Of a DNA stretch of 64,000 nucleotides, positions 1 to 11,596 are shown piece by piece. The DNA is from Chimonanthus salicifolius (lineage: Eukaryota; Streptophyta; Magnoliopsida; Laurales; Calycanthaceae). The DNA lies in NCBI GenBank assembly GCA_013350335.1, contig CM023535.1, positions 40,236,069-40,300,068 of the forward strand, read 5' to 3'. Numbering within the stretch: the stretch's first letter is position 1; every line of letters begins with the position of its first letter. The notes below the pieces were generated by a model that was given only the letters and a program-made list of their open reading frames with translations, made no database searches and was not told the origin of the DNA. The translations under genes were made by a program, and so were the position numbers.

Positions 1-1624
1 TCCTTAATAACTTCTAACTGGACTGGATCAATAGTTAGGCACAAAATAAATGTTACACATGCTCTTTACATGTGAACTCAAATATGTACCATATGTCTAC
101 CCTTTTATAAGTACATATCATATAAACAAATATTTCCATTACAAAAAGATATTCTCATTCACATCAGAGTTACTAGCAGTAACATGTGGTTAATACATTA
201 TTACAATATAATAAATACCACATTAGGTACTTTATGTTAGTGTCCTGGCTCGTCCGAATCACCCATATTGTCAATTACGTGACTCAGTTGGATATTGCCT
301 TGGAAGAATATGAAGATGACAGAAGTTCTACTGTACATTGAAGACTCTACACTGAATTTGTTATTGGCACACAGGTAAGTGAACCTTAGTAGACCTTAGG
401 CTAAGACCAATAACTTAGAAATCAATAGTTTAACAACTGAAAAATTAGAAAGTGATTGACCTCCAGGCTTGAGGCCTCAAGCAGTTTGTCGAGGTCTCAC
501 AGACTGTCTTTAGCTGAGTGATATTTGTGACAGCTGTAATTCAGCGTGAGATCACAAGGCCTAGTGTCTTTTGACTGAGTATCTTACAGATTTAGTTAAA
601 TAAATCTGAAAGGGTTTTCTCTGATTTCTAAAGATCCTTAATTGGAGTTTTATGGAAATAATGAATATCTACCAAGATCCTCTTTACATTGAAACTCCAA
701 TTGCCACCTCACACAGATTGAACAAATCTGTTGGAGCCTAGCATCGTGGATGGCTATCTTTTATTGGTTTGGAAAGGGTCTTCAATTTGTCAAAAGATAC
801 TCTTGGTGTGATTGACAATCACATGCACTCTCTAAGTAAACCATGGATTTAAAAGATTTGGAAAATCTTTTTGAGACTTTCGGTGTTCTCAAAAGATCAT
901 TTAAAATCATGGTGTAATCCCATGATTGGTTGTTGAAATAATCTAATGGTCAATCACGAATAGGTGGCATGTAGATAAGCTGGTCATTATCTTAATTTCT
1001 AAGGAGAAAGGTTTGAATTATAGAATCTATGTACTGTATTACCTTTTACAGCCTCGAGGCCTCGTAGGAAACCTTGAGGCCTCGAGACGTGACTGCCTAC
1101 AACCAGTCTGTCTTATTTATATCTCGTGGACCGATCTGGGTTTTTGTAAGCCCGGAGTTTCTTAGGCCTTTTCGGAGAAGGAGGAGAAAGGGTGGCAGCA
1201 GATGACGACGCGGCATGATTCTGCAAGCACCGTCTGGAACTATTTGGGACAACCCCCAATTTTTTTTTGAGGCTTTTTCGATCGGAAATCCTAACCAAAC
1301 AATGAACCAAAGAAAGATGAATAGGTAGAGGATATAGTACCTGGAATTAAAGAAAAAGACCGATCAAGAGATCGAGAGAGGAAGAGAAGATCAGAACAGA
1401 AGACACACAGTCGAAATCCCCTTTCGTACGGTGCTGATTTTGGAGCCCTAGCAGAGGAATAACGGTAGCCTGAAAAAGATTTGTTTGGATTTAAAAAGAG
1501 GGACCACGCACGAGTAACTTAACTCGACCTTGAGGGCTCGAGAGATGTCTCGAGGCCTCGAGACTGAGACTTTTTTTTAAAAAAAATTATCATCCACACA
1601 CACTAAACATATTACTAGAAATAT
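1..1624. other. Non-coding DNA downstream of Copia element M pol
   Basis: No coding frame is supported here. On the minus strand this lies just 3' of the RNase H stop of Copia element M, so it should be that element's spacer and/or 3' LTR. I could not find a purine tract or an LTR edge, and it does not visibly match the M 5' LTR at 8187. It carries three clusters of CTCGAG/GGCCTC palindromes, listed separately. A short minus-strand frame at 1113-1310 is basic and Ser/Pro-rich. It could be the start of a downstream ORF of the kind some Sireviruses carry, but the support is weak. Confidence 0.4.
468..1563. repeat. Clustered GAGGCCTC palindromes
   Basis: CTTGAGGCCTCAAG at 468-481 is a perfect 14-bp palindrome. 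Paired variants lie at 1052-1087 and 1528-1563, each pair two near-palindromes built on GAGGCCTCGAG. Paired palindromes are also seen in LTR L of this window and are known from Sirevirus LTRs, so this supports an LTR or cis-regulatory origin. Confidence 0.6.
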
Positions 1625-3160
1625 TTAATTCACAGTGCAAACCCCAATTGATTTTCTTCGATCAAGAAAACAAGTTGAGTCAAGTGGTTTTGTCATTATA
1701 TCTGCCAATTTATTTTCAGTGGAAATGTACTCAAACTCAATAGTTTTCTCTTCAACACTAACTCTCGAATGAAGTGATGTCTAATGTCTATATGTTTGGT
1801 TCGAGAGTGTTGGACTGGATTCTTGGAGATATTGATGGCACTTGTGTTATCACAGTGAAGAGTCATCGTTCCTCCTGTCATGCCATAATCAACTAGCATT
1901 TGTCTCATCCAGACAAGTTGAGTATAACAGCTTGCTGCGGCTATATACTTAGCCTCTGCAGTCCAAAGAGATACTGAGAATTGTTTTCGACCATGCCAAG
2001 CAACCAGACAGTTTCTAATGTAAAAACAACCACCACTTGTAGATTTTCAATCATCCAAGTTTCCAGCCCAGTCCGCATCGGTATATCCCGCAATATGAAA
2101 TGATGTATTGAATGGGTACCAAATTCCATATAAACACGTTCCCAATACATATTTAATTAAAAATTTTATTGCCTTTAAGTGAGATTATTTAGGATTTGCT
2201 TGGAACTGAGCACAAGTTCCCACACTAAAATAAATATCGGGTCTACTGGCAGTCAAATACAAAAGACTACTTATCATGCTCTTGTACATGCTAGGATCAA
2301 CCTCTTTTCCATTTTCATCTCTTGATAATTTCATAGTGGTGCTCATGGGCATATTTGAGTGCTTACTACCTTCGAGGCCAAATCTTTTAACAAGATCTTT
2401 CGCATATTGGATTGTGAAATAAAAAGACCATCATTAAGTTGTTTTATTTGTAACCTAATAAAATAATTAAGTTCTCCAACCATGCTCATTTCATATTCTG
2501 ATTTCATAAGGTTTGAGAAACTAATAGCAGCTTGTTCATCAGTGGATCCAAATACAATATCATCCACATGTATTTGAGTTATCAATATGGTTTCATTGGT
2601 TTTTCTCACAAATAGGGTCTTGTCTACACTTCCCCTTTGAAAATTATTATCCAATAGAAATTGTGTAAGCCTTTCATACCAGGCCTGTGGAGCTTGTTTA
2701 AGGCCATAAAGTGCCTTCTTCAATTTGTGGACATGATTCGAGTGTTTTGGATCGATGAACCCTTTGGGCTGCTCTACATAGACCTCTTCATTTAACAACC
2801 TATTCGAGAATGCACTCTTTACATCCATTTGAAAAAGCTTAAACTTTAAATAACAAGCAATAGACAACAGAATACATATAGACTCAAGATGTGCTACTGG
2901 AGCAAAATTCTCATCAAAATTGATTCCCTCAATTTGTGTATACCCTTGAGCAACAAGGCAGACTTTTCCGAACTATTGTTCCATTTTCATCCATTTTATT
3001 TTTGTAAATCTACTTAGTACCTATTACATTTATATTTTCTGGTCTTGGCACCAAATCCCATATTTCATTTCTTTTAAATTGTATAAGCTTTTTTTACATT
3101 GCATTTACCCAATCTTCATCTAGCAACGCTTCATCAATATTCTTGGGTTCTAATTGTGAG
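1625..3160 (-). pseudogene. Copia RT and RNase H (element M)
   Basis: Minus-strand remnant of the reverse transcriptase and RNase H part of a Copia polyprotein, which would copy element RNA into DNA. The longest open piece, 2343-2867, shows MDVKSAF, the block ALYGLKQAPQAWYERL, and HVDDIVFGST, in which the usual Tyr of YVDD is His. RNase H blocks follow at 2150-1696, including LHCDNTSAINISKNP and RTKHIDIRHHFIRE. The end reads LADIMTKPL and stops near 1625. Several frameshifts and stops separate the blocks. The 5' edge joins the integrase piece exactly across solo LTR L, giving SSQLEPKN after removal of one TSD copy. Confidence 0.85.
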
Positions 3161-4751
3161 TGTTAGCCCCAAAGTTTTAACCCAAGGATATGGGTATTTT
3201 TTATGACCACAAACCATTAAAGTGTGATATTTAACATTTCAAATGATATTACTCTGTGAGATAGGTATCACATTTATGAGAAGACATGTATTGGATATCA
3301 AATATTGTAAAAATGGAAGATCATCTTCATCTATCATTCAATAGAGATTAACCGGCAAAAGACATAGTCAAAGAAGAAAAAAGGGCAAGATCATTGAAGA
3401 TCAATTTTGTACAATCATGATCATCATGGAAGAGATCGGATGGCTTATCAATCTTTGAAGATCAAATAGCAAAGGATATAAGTACTGAAGATTGAAGATC
3501 AAGTTTGTGTTCTTAATATTGGTCATGAGTGTTAGGAATAAAATGTAAAGTTACTCAACTATGTTTGAACACCATGGCTCAAGTCACCCTCTTGTGGACC
3601 CTAGGAGACCAAGCTTTATCTTATGCATCCAAATGGAATCCTAAGATAAGATTTAGTCCCTAAGACCTATGTATTTGAAATGACCAAAATAAAGCCAAAA
3701 TTGAAAAATACAGTCTAAGGGTCATTTCAGTCGACTAAATTGAAGTTTCAGTCGATTGAAACAATGGATTAAGTGGGGATAGGTTTTCAGTCGACTGAAA
3801 TGAGGTTTCAGCCGACTGAAATACTAGACTTTCATAGGGGTGTGATTTCAGTCGACTGCAATGAAGTTTCAGTCGACTGAAATTCTGGAGTTTCACAGAG
3901 CAGTGATTTCAGTTGACTGAAATGATGTTTCAGCCGACTGAAAATCTGGAAATTCATGGGATGTGATTTCAGTCGACTGAATTCTCAGGTTCAGCCGATT
4001 GAATTACTCACTGATATACTGTCCGGAATTCAAGGTATTTTCAGTCGACTAAATCTTCATTTCAGTCGACTGAATCGCGAATAGTAACATTTTTTGAACA
4101 TTAAATGCTCTCTCCAACGGCCCCTTGCTTCATTTAATGCTTGGCAATGGTCTTAATCATGAAAAATTTATAAAACCAAGCATCAATGGGTTTAAGGGGT
4201 GTTGACTTGTAATCAAGAGGAATCCATTGAAGTAAAATCCCAAGCATACTCTAGCTCAAAATCCATCTCTTGCAATCTTACCTTAAGCCATTTTCAGTTC
4301 AACTCTTTGAGTAACTCTTAGTAAGCTTGATTTATAAACATTTGAGAGTTATTCCTAAGCTTTACATTGTAATCTTCTATATTTCCTTGAGAGATAAAGT
4401 TTTGTGAAGGGTTGGTGTAACCCTTATGAAGGAGAAGGGTGTCTTTACCTTCAAATCAGAGAGTGTTCTCTACAAGCATTGTAATAGGTTTCATCTCTAC
4501 CCTTGAAGGAGAAGTTTAGTGCATTCAATCCTCAAGTGGTGTACTTGAGGCGAGGATGTAGGCAAGAATGTCGAACCTCGTAAAAATCTAGGGTTCAATC
4601 TCTCCATCTCTTCTCATCTCCTCTTTTATATTCTGGCATTTATTTACTACTTGTTTGCATCTTATTTTTCTAAATTGTGTAATTAAAGAAAATTCAAAAA
4701 GTTTGCATTGATCCAATTCACCCTCCCTCTAGGGTCAATTTCTGGGCAACA
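3161..4751 (+). mobile_element. Solo Copia LTR L
   Basis: TGTTAGCCCC at the left and GGGCAACA at the right bound a 1591-bp LTR with identical 5-bp TSDs, gtgag, at 3156-3160 and 4752-4756. It splits the M polyprotein, whose frame is restored when it is removed. The right end carries TTCACCCTCCCTCTAGG, close to the matching block of the M LTR, so it is a Sirevirus-like LTR. No internal region accompanies it, so it is a solo LTR left by LTR-LTR recombination. Confidence 0.88.
3726..4074 (+). repeat. Twelve-copy TCAGTCGACTGA palindrome array in LTR L
   Basis: Twelve copies of TTTCAGTCGACTGAAA or close variants, arranged as six pairs. Within a pair the copies are about 22 bp apart, and pairs repeat about every 60 bp. 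Variants mostly change one arm (GCCGACTGAA, GTCGATTGAA). This is a candidate cis-regulatory array in U3; no protein is encoded here. Confidence 0.85.
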
Positions 4752-5740
4752 GTGAGGACAAGCAAAAATAGCTAGAGATGTTCTCAAGTTGCTTCCTTGT
4801 TTTTACTCCCGTCATGGGATCCCCAATGATGTTCGACATAGGGTGTTTCTTATTCGGTTTAAGTTCAATGGGTGTCGAAGAAGAAGAAGGAAGATTATCA
4901 ATTTGGTTTGAAGATAGATCCACCTCATCTACGGTTTCATGTACAAATGAAGACTGGTCATCAATGAATACGTTAATGGATTCCAAGATAGCACTAGTTT
5001 TAATATTTTTCACTCTATAAGCTCGGCTGGTGCTAGAGTAACCTTGAAAAATTCCTTCATCACTTTTTGCATCGAATTTTTCCAAGTTTTCACGGTCTCT
5101 AAGAATGTGACATTTACTACCAAAGACCTTGAGATACTTGCCATTAGGCTTCCTACCGGTCCAGAATTCAAAAGTTGTTTTATCAAGGCCAACCCTTAGA
5201 TAAACTCTATTTATGATGAAACAAGCAACATTGACAGCCTCGGCCCACAGGTTTTTTGGTAATTTCTTGTTATCTAGCATGACTGTGGCAATGTCTTGAA
5301 GAACTCGATTTTTTCTTTCGGCCACCCCATTTTGTTGGGGTGTCTTAGGAGCAGAGAACTCATGATATATGCCATGTTTTTCACAAATTTTTTGAAAACG
5401 ATGATTTTCAAATTCACTCCTATGATCACTTCTGATTCTAGTTATGGGTGTTTGTTTTCATTCACAATACGTTTTGCAATAATTTTAGATTCATGACATG
5501 CATCTGATTTCTCCCTAAGGTAAGCTACCCATGTATATCTGGTATAGTCATCAACGACAACCATGAAATACATCTTATCCCCTATACTCATATTTTGGGT
5601 TGATCCAACTAAGTCCATATGTAAAAGCTCAAGAGGTCTGGTGGTAGTCACAATTTTTATCTTTTTATGAGCTGCTCTCACTTGTTTAAACTTTTGACAC
5701 TCACCACAAAACATTCGGTCTGATCAACTTATCTTGGGTA
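4752..5740 (-). pseudogene. Copia integrase (element M)
   Basis: Integrase core that would insert the element's cDNA into the host genome. The N-terminal zinc-binding end reads CGECQKFKQ near 5700. Catalytic blocks are HMDLVG (first Asp), SDHRSEFEN (second Asp) and NGVAERKNR (Glu), so the D-D-E residues survive. The frame shifts between about 5440 and 5330, and the protein is split in two open parts (5442-5714 and 4735-5325). The C-terminal part has the Copia blocks FGSKCHILRDRENLEKFDAK and GIFQGYSSTSRAYRV. LTR L interrupts its junction with RT. Confidence 0.87.
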
Positions 5741-5791
5741 GTCCTTTGATGTGTTCGCTCAATTTTGACAAGTCTTTGAAATTTACGTATC

Positions 5792-6230
5792 CTAATCTCT
5801 TATGCCACAACTCTGCTTCATTAAGTTAAACATATTGCAACAATTTTTGCTCAGAGATGGACAATTTTCAGGGGCATAACATTGATAAGAAGTTTTCAAC
5901 CCCTTGAGGATAGTTTCACCTTCATCGTTATAGATTTGACAATCATTCTTACGGAAGGTGACATAATGATCTTTCTCATATATTTGAGATATACTCAAGA
6001 GATTGTGTTTAAGACCATCAACAAGCAACACATCATCTAAGGTAAGGGAGTCATTCAATTCTAAGGTTCCTTTCCCTATGATTTTAGCTAGATTTCCATC
6101 CCCAAAGGTAACTGAACCACCATTGAAATCTACAAGATTTGACATAAAAGTTTTGTCTCCAGTCATATGCCTTGAACAACCACTATCAAGATACCACTTA
6201 GATTTATTTTCAACCTTTAAATGATCAAGC
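5792..6230 (-). pseudogene. Copia protease (element M)
   Basis: Aspartic protease that would cut the polyprotein. The active-site block WYLDSGCSRHMTGD lies near 6195-6155, followed by VTFGDGN, IIGKGTLEL and the family block VLLVDGLKHNLLSISQI. The GAG-pre-integrase region follows, and its frame is broken before the integrase zinc finger. The catalytic Asp-Ser-Gly is intact, but the surrounding polyprotein is not continuous. Confidence 0.85.
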
Positions 6231-6341
6231 TTTTATAGTTAGGGACCCATTTCAAGGTGGTTGTGGATGTTAGATTTCTTGGGACAGTTTTTTGAAGGTT
6301 ATACTCAAATTTTTTGCTCATCTTTTCATTTAGAAGTTTGT

Positions 6342-7200
6342 TCAATTTTTGAGCCGAATTTTCACGATGATGATATTCTCTTTTTTCTTTTTTATAATTT
6401 TTCTCTTCAAATTGTCTCTGACTGGCTTTTTTCCATTAGTTTCTTTTTCGAAGTTTGCACTCAAATCTGAAATATCTTTTTTTAGCACAGTAAAAACATG
6501 TGACATTTGAAGGTCAAGAAGATTGACCTTTAACAAACACAGTTTGGTTCATCGATTTTACTTTGTCTAAGTTGTACACAAGACCAGTTTTGTCACAATG
6601 ACTTTTACCCGAGTTTAGCAATCTTTCTAATTTGTATTATCATTGGATAAATTTATTTTCAAAGTTGAGTTTATGATTTTTAAAATTGTTTATTTTAGAA
6701 TAAGCATTAATGATTTCTTCTGATAAGATACTTCGAATATCTTCTAATTCTTTAATATCATTCGCATAATTTTTCAACTTATCTTATAACTCATTTTGAA
6801 TTTGTTTTAATTTAAGATTTTCTTCATTTGAAGTTTTCAAAGTTATTAAAAGATTTTCATTAATGCATTTTTCTTCTTCCAACTGGTTCATTAACTTTGT
6901 ATTTTCAGATTTTATTTTACTTAGTTTTTTTGTCAGATATTGACTTTCCAGAAAAAGAGAATCATAAGCCTCTTGAAGATTATCATCTTCCTCATTGTCT
7001 GATTCACTATCTGAATCATTTTCAACATGCGTTATAAAAGTTATAAAACCTTTCAAATCTTCAGACTTTTCTTGAGTGGATTCATCAGAGTCACTTTCTG
7101 ATTGAGATGAATTTTCATATGTTCATGTCAAGGCTTTCTTATTTCTTTTTGAAGGACATTCAATAGCAAAGTATCTTTGACCTTCACAGTTATAGCATTT
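6342..7200 (-). pseudogene. Copia gag C-terminus: zinc knuckles and acidic coiled coil (element M)
   Basis: Distal nucleocapsid part of gag. One knuckle near 7195-7150 reads CYNCEGQRYFAIEC, spacing C-X2-C-X4-Y-X4-C with the zinc-binding His changed to Tyr. Next (7056-6784) comes an acidic stretch (DSDSESDNEEDD) followed by a heptad-like coil rich in Leu, Lys and Glu. A second, degraded knuckle lies near 6500. Acidic coiled-coil gag extensions are typical of Sireviruses. Frames are broken between the parts. Confidence 0.7.
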
Positions 7201-7213
7201 TTGTTCTTTGTCT

Positions 7214-8100
7214 TTATCTCTCACTTTTTTCTTTCAGTGTACTAAATCTTTTGGCATTTTTATCCTTTGGTTCAATTTTTTTAAAGTTCTTAAACTTGTT
7301 CCTTCTATTCAAGTTTTTTAAGAATTTTTTAACCAACAAAGCAACATCATCCTCACTTTCATATTCTGATTTTTCTTCTTTAGGCTTATTAATGTTTGAA
7401 TATGACTTTAAAGCAACATATTTCTTTTTAGGCATTTCATCTTCAAAGTGGAGCTCATAGGTTTGAAGAGATCCTACTAAGTCATCAATTTTCATTAAAG
7501 ATACATCTCTATACTCTTCAATAACAACTATCTTAGGTTTAAATTTTTGGGCAGATTTCTAAGTATCTTGGTACATACTTTAGATTTAGGAATTATTTCA
7601 CCTAGGGCCCATATAGAATTTACTATGTCACTTAGCTTTGAGTAGAACTCCATAAACATTTTACTTTCCTCCATACATATGTTATCAAAATTAGATTGGA
7701 GGATTTGGAGTTTAGCCCTCTTAACAACTGAGGTTCCCTCATGTGTTCTTTCTAAGATGTCCCAAGCATCTTTAGCTGTCACACATGTCATTATACGTTT
7801 GAATTCATCAGGTGAGACAACACAATTAATGGCATTTAACGCCTTTCCATTTCCTATATATAACATTTTTTCCATGTCTGTCCAGGTGAAGTAATCCTTA
7901 GGTTTAACACCAACAGTTTGTTGCACAGATTTTCATATTTCATCTTTAGTAGATTCTTTAGTGATTTCCTCAACCGGATGTTCCCAACCTCTTACTATTG
8001 ATTCCCAGACAGCTCCATCAAGTGATATAAAAAATCTTTTCATTTTTACCTTCCCGGAAGCATAGTTAGAGCTGTCAAAATAGGAAGGTTTTGAAATAGG
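7214..8100 (-). pseudogene. Copia gag N-terminal (UBN2-type) domain (element M)
   Basis: Structural gag protein of a Copia element. From about 8100 the minus strand reads PISKPSYFDSSNY, FFISLDGAVWESI and GWEHP, which are gag N-terminal blocks. One in-frame TGA follows, near 7935. The open part 7926-7528 contains ALNAINCVVSPDEFKRI, AKDAWDILERTHEGT and KLQILQSNFDNI, the conserved UBN2 core. A lysine-rich stretch follows at 7495-7214. The true start is uncertain because no clear in-frame Met precedes the first block. Confidence 0.82.
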
Positions 8101-8172
8101 GTGACTATCACCTTATGCATGATTTTAGTAAAGGATCAACTTGGACGATTAAGTCCAACTCAGAGTAACCTT

Positions 8173-8184
8173 GCTCTGATACCA
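8173..8184 (-). other. Primer binding site of element M
   Basis: Minus strand TGGTATCAGAGC, complementary to the 3' end of plant initiator Met-tRNA. It lies two bases inside the 5' LTR edge (TG at 8187-8188 on the plus strand). Confidence 0.88.
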
Positions 8185-8614
8185 ATTGAAATTCTGTTAT
8201 TAGAGTAATGCACGACCTAGAGGGGGGTGAATAGGTCGGATTTCACTTTATACAAAACATGGTTCAAAGGAACCAACAGTCAAAATAAAATGAAATCCCC
8301 GTCCGTGGGAATCACAAGTCACCGCAATAGCTTATTCATCCTAAGCTTAAAATTGAGGCTCCTCCTCATCGGGTACATCTCCTGAAATGTGAGTGGTGTG
8401 AGTTAAACAGTCCAGTGAAGAGAACATAACAATACAGTTCAATAAATATCAGGTTAAACAAATCAACATCATCATCATAATTGGTTTATCACGCCAATAT
8501 ATATATCAAGTTATCCATATTACTGTCGGTATCTACTGTAACACCTAGGCACTATACTGACTATAAAACATTAAGTCCCGACACGGTCAAAATACAGAAT
8601 CTTGCAAGTACATC

Positions 8615-8702
8615 TTCGACACACTTGGGCAGGTACTGACACACCTGAGCCAACAACTGACACACCTGGGCCAGTAGATGTAAACCGGCACACCTGGGCC
8701 GA
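8615..8702. repeat. Short tandem CACACCTGGGCC repeats
   Basis: Four copies of a unit containing ACACCTGGGCC (or ACTTGGGC, CCTGAGCC), spaced about 19-32 bp apart within the M 5' LTR. Confidence 0.65.
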
Positions 8703-9157
8703 TAATAGTTCAGCAGTTGAGGGTACGTGGGAACGTTATCAATATCATAAATATTTCATCATCAATAATCGCAATATACGATAAAATCGTTAGTATCAAT
8801 AAACACTTTTCACAGTAGTGCATCATGTCTAGGCATATGAGTGAGTTAATTAAGTTTGATCCTTGAAACCACTCATTGCACTAGATCCCTTTAACCTGAT
8901 TTATTTCTACTAAAATGTTAAGTCTCTTCACCGAAAGTGTGGGGGTGTTGTAGTATCTGTCAAACACAACATAGAAATACAATGAATCATACAGTCAAGC
9001 AAAATACACAAATATATAAATAATACATCATACATTTATGGTATTTCAAATCATTTTGTCTTATTTTCTAGAAAAACTCCAAGGGAAAATGGATATGAGT
9101 CTCCTAAATGGGTTACTATTCATCTTAAATTACAATAATCAGCAATATAACAAGGTA

Positions 9158-9312
9158 CTCAGGCCACTACACATATTGTCTTCTGGAAATGACTATGGAG
9201 ACATATTGAGTTAGGCCTAGAGATATAAGATTCTTAGGCCACTACTCATATATTGAGTTAGACCTAGATATATAGGATGCTCAAGCCACTACTTGTATAG
9301 CGAGTTAGGCCT
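9158..9312. repeat. Three diverged ~60-bp repeats
   Basis: Three units, each with a GGCCACTAC-like start (AGCCACTAC in the third) and a GAGTTAGGCCTAGA-like end, in the M 5' LTR. No coding capacity. Confidence 0.6.
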
Positions 9313-9388
9313 CGAGATCACTCAGTGTTCGAACCCTTCTTTTCTACCGAGCGGCAAAGCTAATCGCTCAACTACTAATAACAATTGA

Positions 9389-10995
9389 TGTAACACCCTG
9401 CCCTTTTTCACTCGCCGAAAATCAAAGTCTATTTTTTTTTTTTAAATAAAGAGTGAGAAGAGCGGGACGTCACGACGTGAGCTAAGTCCAAACTTCCAAA
9501 GCTCGGCCTTTAACTGGCCAACCATACGTGTGCGTGGACTAAGTCCACTAAAACGGTTCACACGCGATAAGGTTAAGCTTGCGGAATTAAACATAGTGCG
9601 GAATTATAATAGAATTACTATCATACCAATTTTTAAATAGCAAGAAAGTCCATCACTTAATAATAATCAACTTAAATTAAAATGTCCAAAATTAAAATCC
9701 AAACCATAGCAAATAGTTTAAGTTATTACAGTCCCAACAAGCTAATTACTCAAATTACATGTCCAAAATAAAAACTTAAATAAAATAGATCTAGCTCATC
9801 CAAGCTCCTAAGCTTGGCTCCAATCGCGTCCTTCGTTCTGACCATTTCCTATGTCATCATCTAACGTAGAAGTAGGGCGCTAGATAATGCGCCCAGTAGG
9901 GACTCCGAGTAGGGTCAAACACATGGGTTAGTATAAAAATCGCATAGATATACATAATATCAAAACCATGCAAGTCAATGCCATGCCATGGGTGTCATAT
10001 GCCATGAGTCCCACCCATCATCCATATCACAATCACATAGTATTCCTCTTGATGGATAATCCACATCAAGGTATTGTCATGACTCTCCACGAATGCCTTA
10101 TCGGTCCCACCGAACGGAGTGTGGACTCCGGTTACATTTCAAACACAATATATCTCTCCCCACGAATGCCTTATCGGTCCCACCGAATGGAGCGTGGTCT
10201 CCGGTTACAATTCAATCATACATCCATTGGAATTAGTGTGGATTCCTCCCCATGGTTGTTTATTAAAAATCCGAATGGAGCGTTGGCTCCTTTCATTTGA
10301 TCCCTCCCATGCTATGCATGAGATGCAAGTGCAAACATGCTATGTAATAATAAACATCATAGCATTAAAAACCCATAGTTGAAACATAGTGCTTTGATAC
10401 CAAAATTAACATAGAAGTAAAAACATCACATATGCATGTTCCATGGTTTTCAATAAGGTAGGAATCCTAATAACGTCTAAATATCGGGTCCTCACATTTT
10501 CGCCCAAAAACCGATCACCGATCGCACCCCTGTTGTGGAATCTTTTTACCTTAAATAAATTCCATAAAATAATCAAATTAATTATTCCAATTGATTTAAA
10601 CAATTCCCTTCATCCTTCCAATTTAACTTAACCATTGGGCAAATCATATAAATATTTCATTTTTAAAATTAGCCGGTTACCCGTTGTCCACTACCCACTG
10701 TCCACTGTCCACTGTCCACTACCCACTGTCAATTGTCCAATACCTACTGTCCACTGTCCACTAAAACTCACTAGTGGGGTTCGGCCATACAACATGGCCA
10801 AACCCCACTCTTTGATTTTGATCCCTTTTCTAACCCTTGTTTTATTTTAAACAAAATGGGTCCAACATCATGCCTTCTTTGATTTATTAATCCAATCATA
10901 CCTAGATCCACAAAGGTCCATGAAATATCATCCATGGGGTTCATCATACGCCCATGTCCATGAAAGTCCTTCATGGGGTTCGGCCATGTTGGTTC
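9389..10995 (-). mobile_element. 3' LTR of element A, distal part
   Basis: Starts TGTAACACCCTGCCC (the LTR 3' end read in reverse) and matches the A 5' LTR at 38068 onward. It is interrupted by solo LTR B after TSD ggttc (10991-10995). It contains the candidate acceptor side of the LTR intron near 9850-9880, one complete hairpin (10774-10808), and a minisatellite. The 5' LTR lacks about 60 bp that are present here around 10041-10105. Short reading frames here are incidental. Confidence 0.88.
10681..10762. repeat. CCACTGT/CCACTACC minisatellite, short allele
   Basis: Tandem 7-bp words (CCACTGT, CCACTAC) over about 82 bp in the A 3' LTR. The matching tract in the A 5' LTR (39261-39384) is about 124 bp, so it changed length after insertion. 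Confidence 0.85.
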
Positions 10996-11596
10996 TGTAA
11001 CGGCCTGCCCTTTTTCACTATGCCGAAAATCAGAGTCTATTTTTTTCTTTGAATAAAAGAGTGAGAGAGAGCGGGGACGTCTTGACGCGAGCTAAGTCCG
11101 AGCTTCCAAAGCCCGACCCTTAACTGGCCAACCATACGTGTAACGCCCCGCCCTCTCCGAGAATTCAGAGTCTAATTTTTTTTTCTTTAAATAATAATAA
11201 TAAAACATCGGAAGAGAGCAGGCGGCGTCACGACGCGAGTTAAGTTCAGACTACTCAAGTCTGAACCTTAACTGGCCACCCATGTGTACATGGACTAGAC
11301 CATGATAATGGATCACACATGGAACTAATAACAACATGCGGAATAATTAGATTAACTGTGGAATAGAAAGACTAGATAGCAAGTAACAGTCTCAAACATT
11401 AATTAACATAAATCAACCATCCAAAGTTATTAACCTAATCAAACCATAGCAAGTAATGACTTATTACATGTCCAACAAAATATAGTTCGAATGACAGTAA
11501 TATAAAGAAGTCCAGTCCAACATTCAAGCGCTTAGGCTTGGCTCCCTTCCCGGTCAATGACCTTTTCTTTCCCTTTCCTTGTACCTGCATTCTCCT

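Larger units (their letters stand above)
1625..8186 (-). mobile_element. Copia (Sirevirus-like) element M, interior
   Basis: Degenerate Ty1/Copia interior read right to left in Copia order: PBS (8173-8184), gag, zinc knuckle, protease, integrase, RT, RNase H. A long acidic coiled-coil gag C-terminus, and an LTR end carrying the Sirevirus-style block TTCACCCCCCTCTAGG, point to the Sirevirus lineage. Many frameshifts and stops make it non-functional. It is interrupted by solo LTR L (3161-4751), and its 5' LTR is interrupted by element A. Confidence 0.85.
8187..9388 (-). mobile_element. 5' LTR of Copia element M (part)
   Basis: LTR beginning TGAAATTCTG at the PBS side, with CCTAGAGGGGGGTGAATAGG just inside, a block shared in reverse with LTR L. 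It runs to element A, which inserted at attga (9384-9388). The sequence resumes at 41584 and is cut again by element I at 41950, so the far end is not visible. No coding frame. Confidence 0.7.

Noticed and set aside
8173..8184. TGGTATCAGAGC sites as tRNA genes
   Set aside because: Only 12 nt match the 3' end of the initiator tRNA; there is no cloverleaf. They are primer binding sites.
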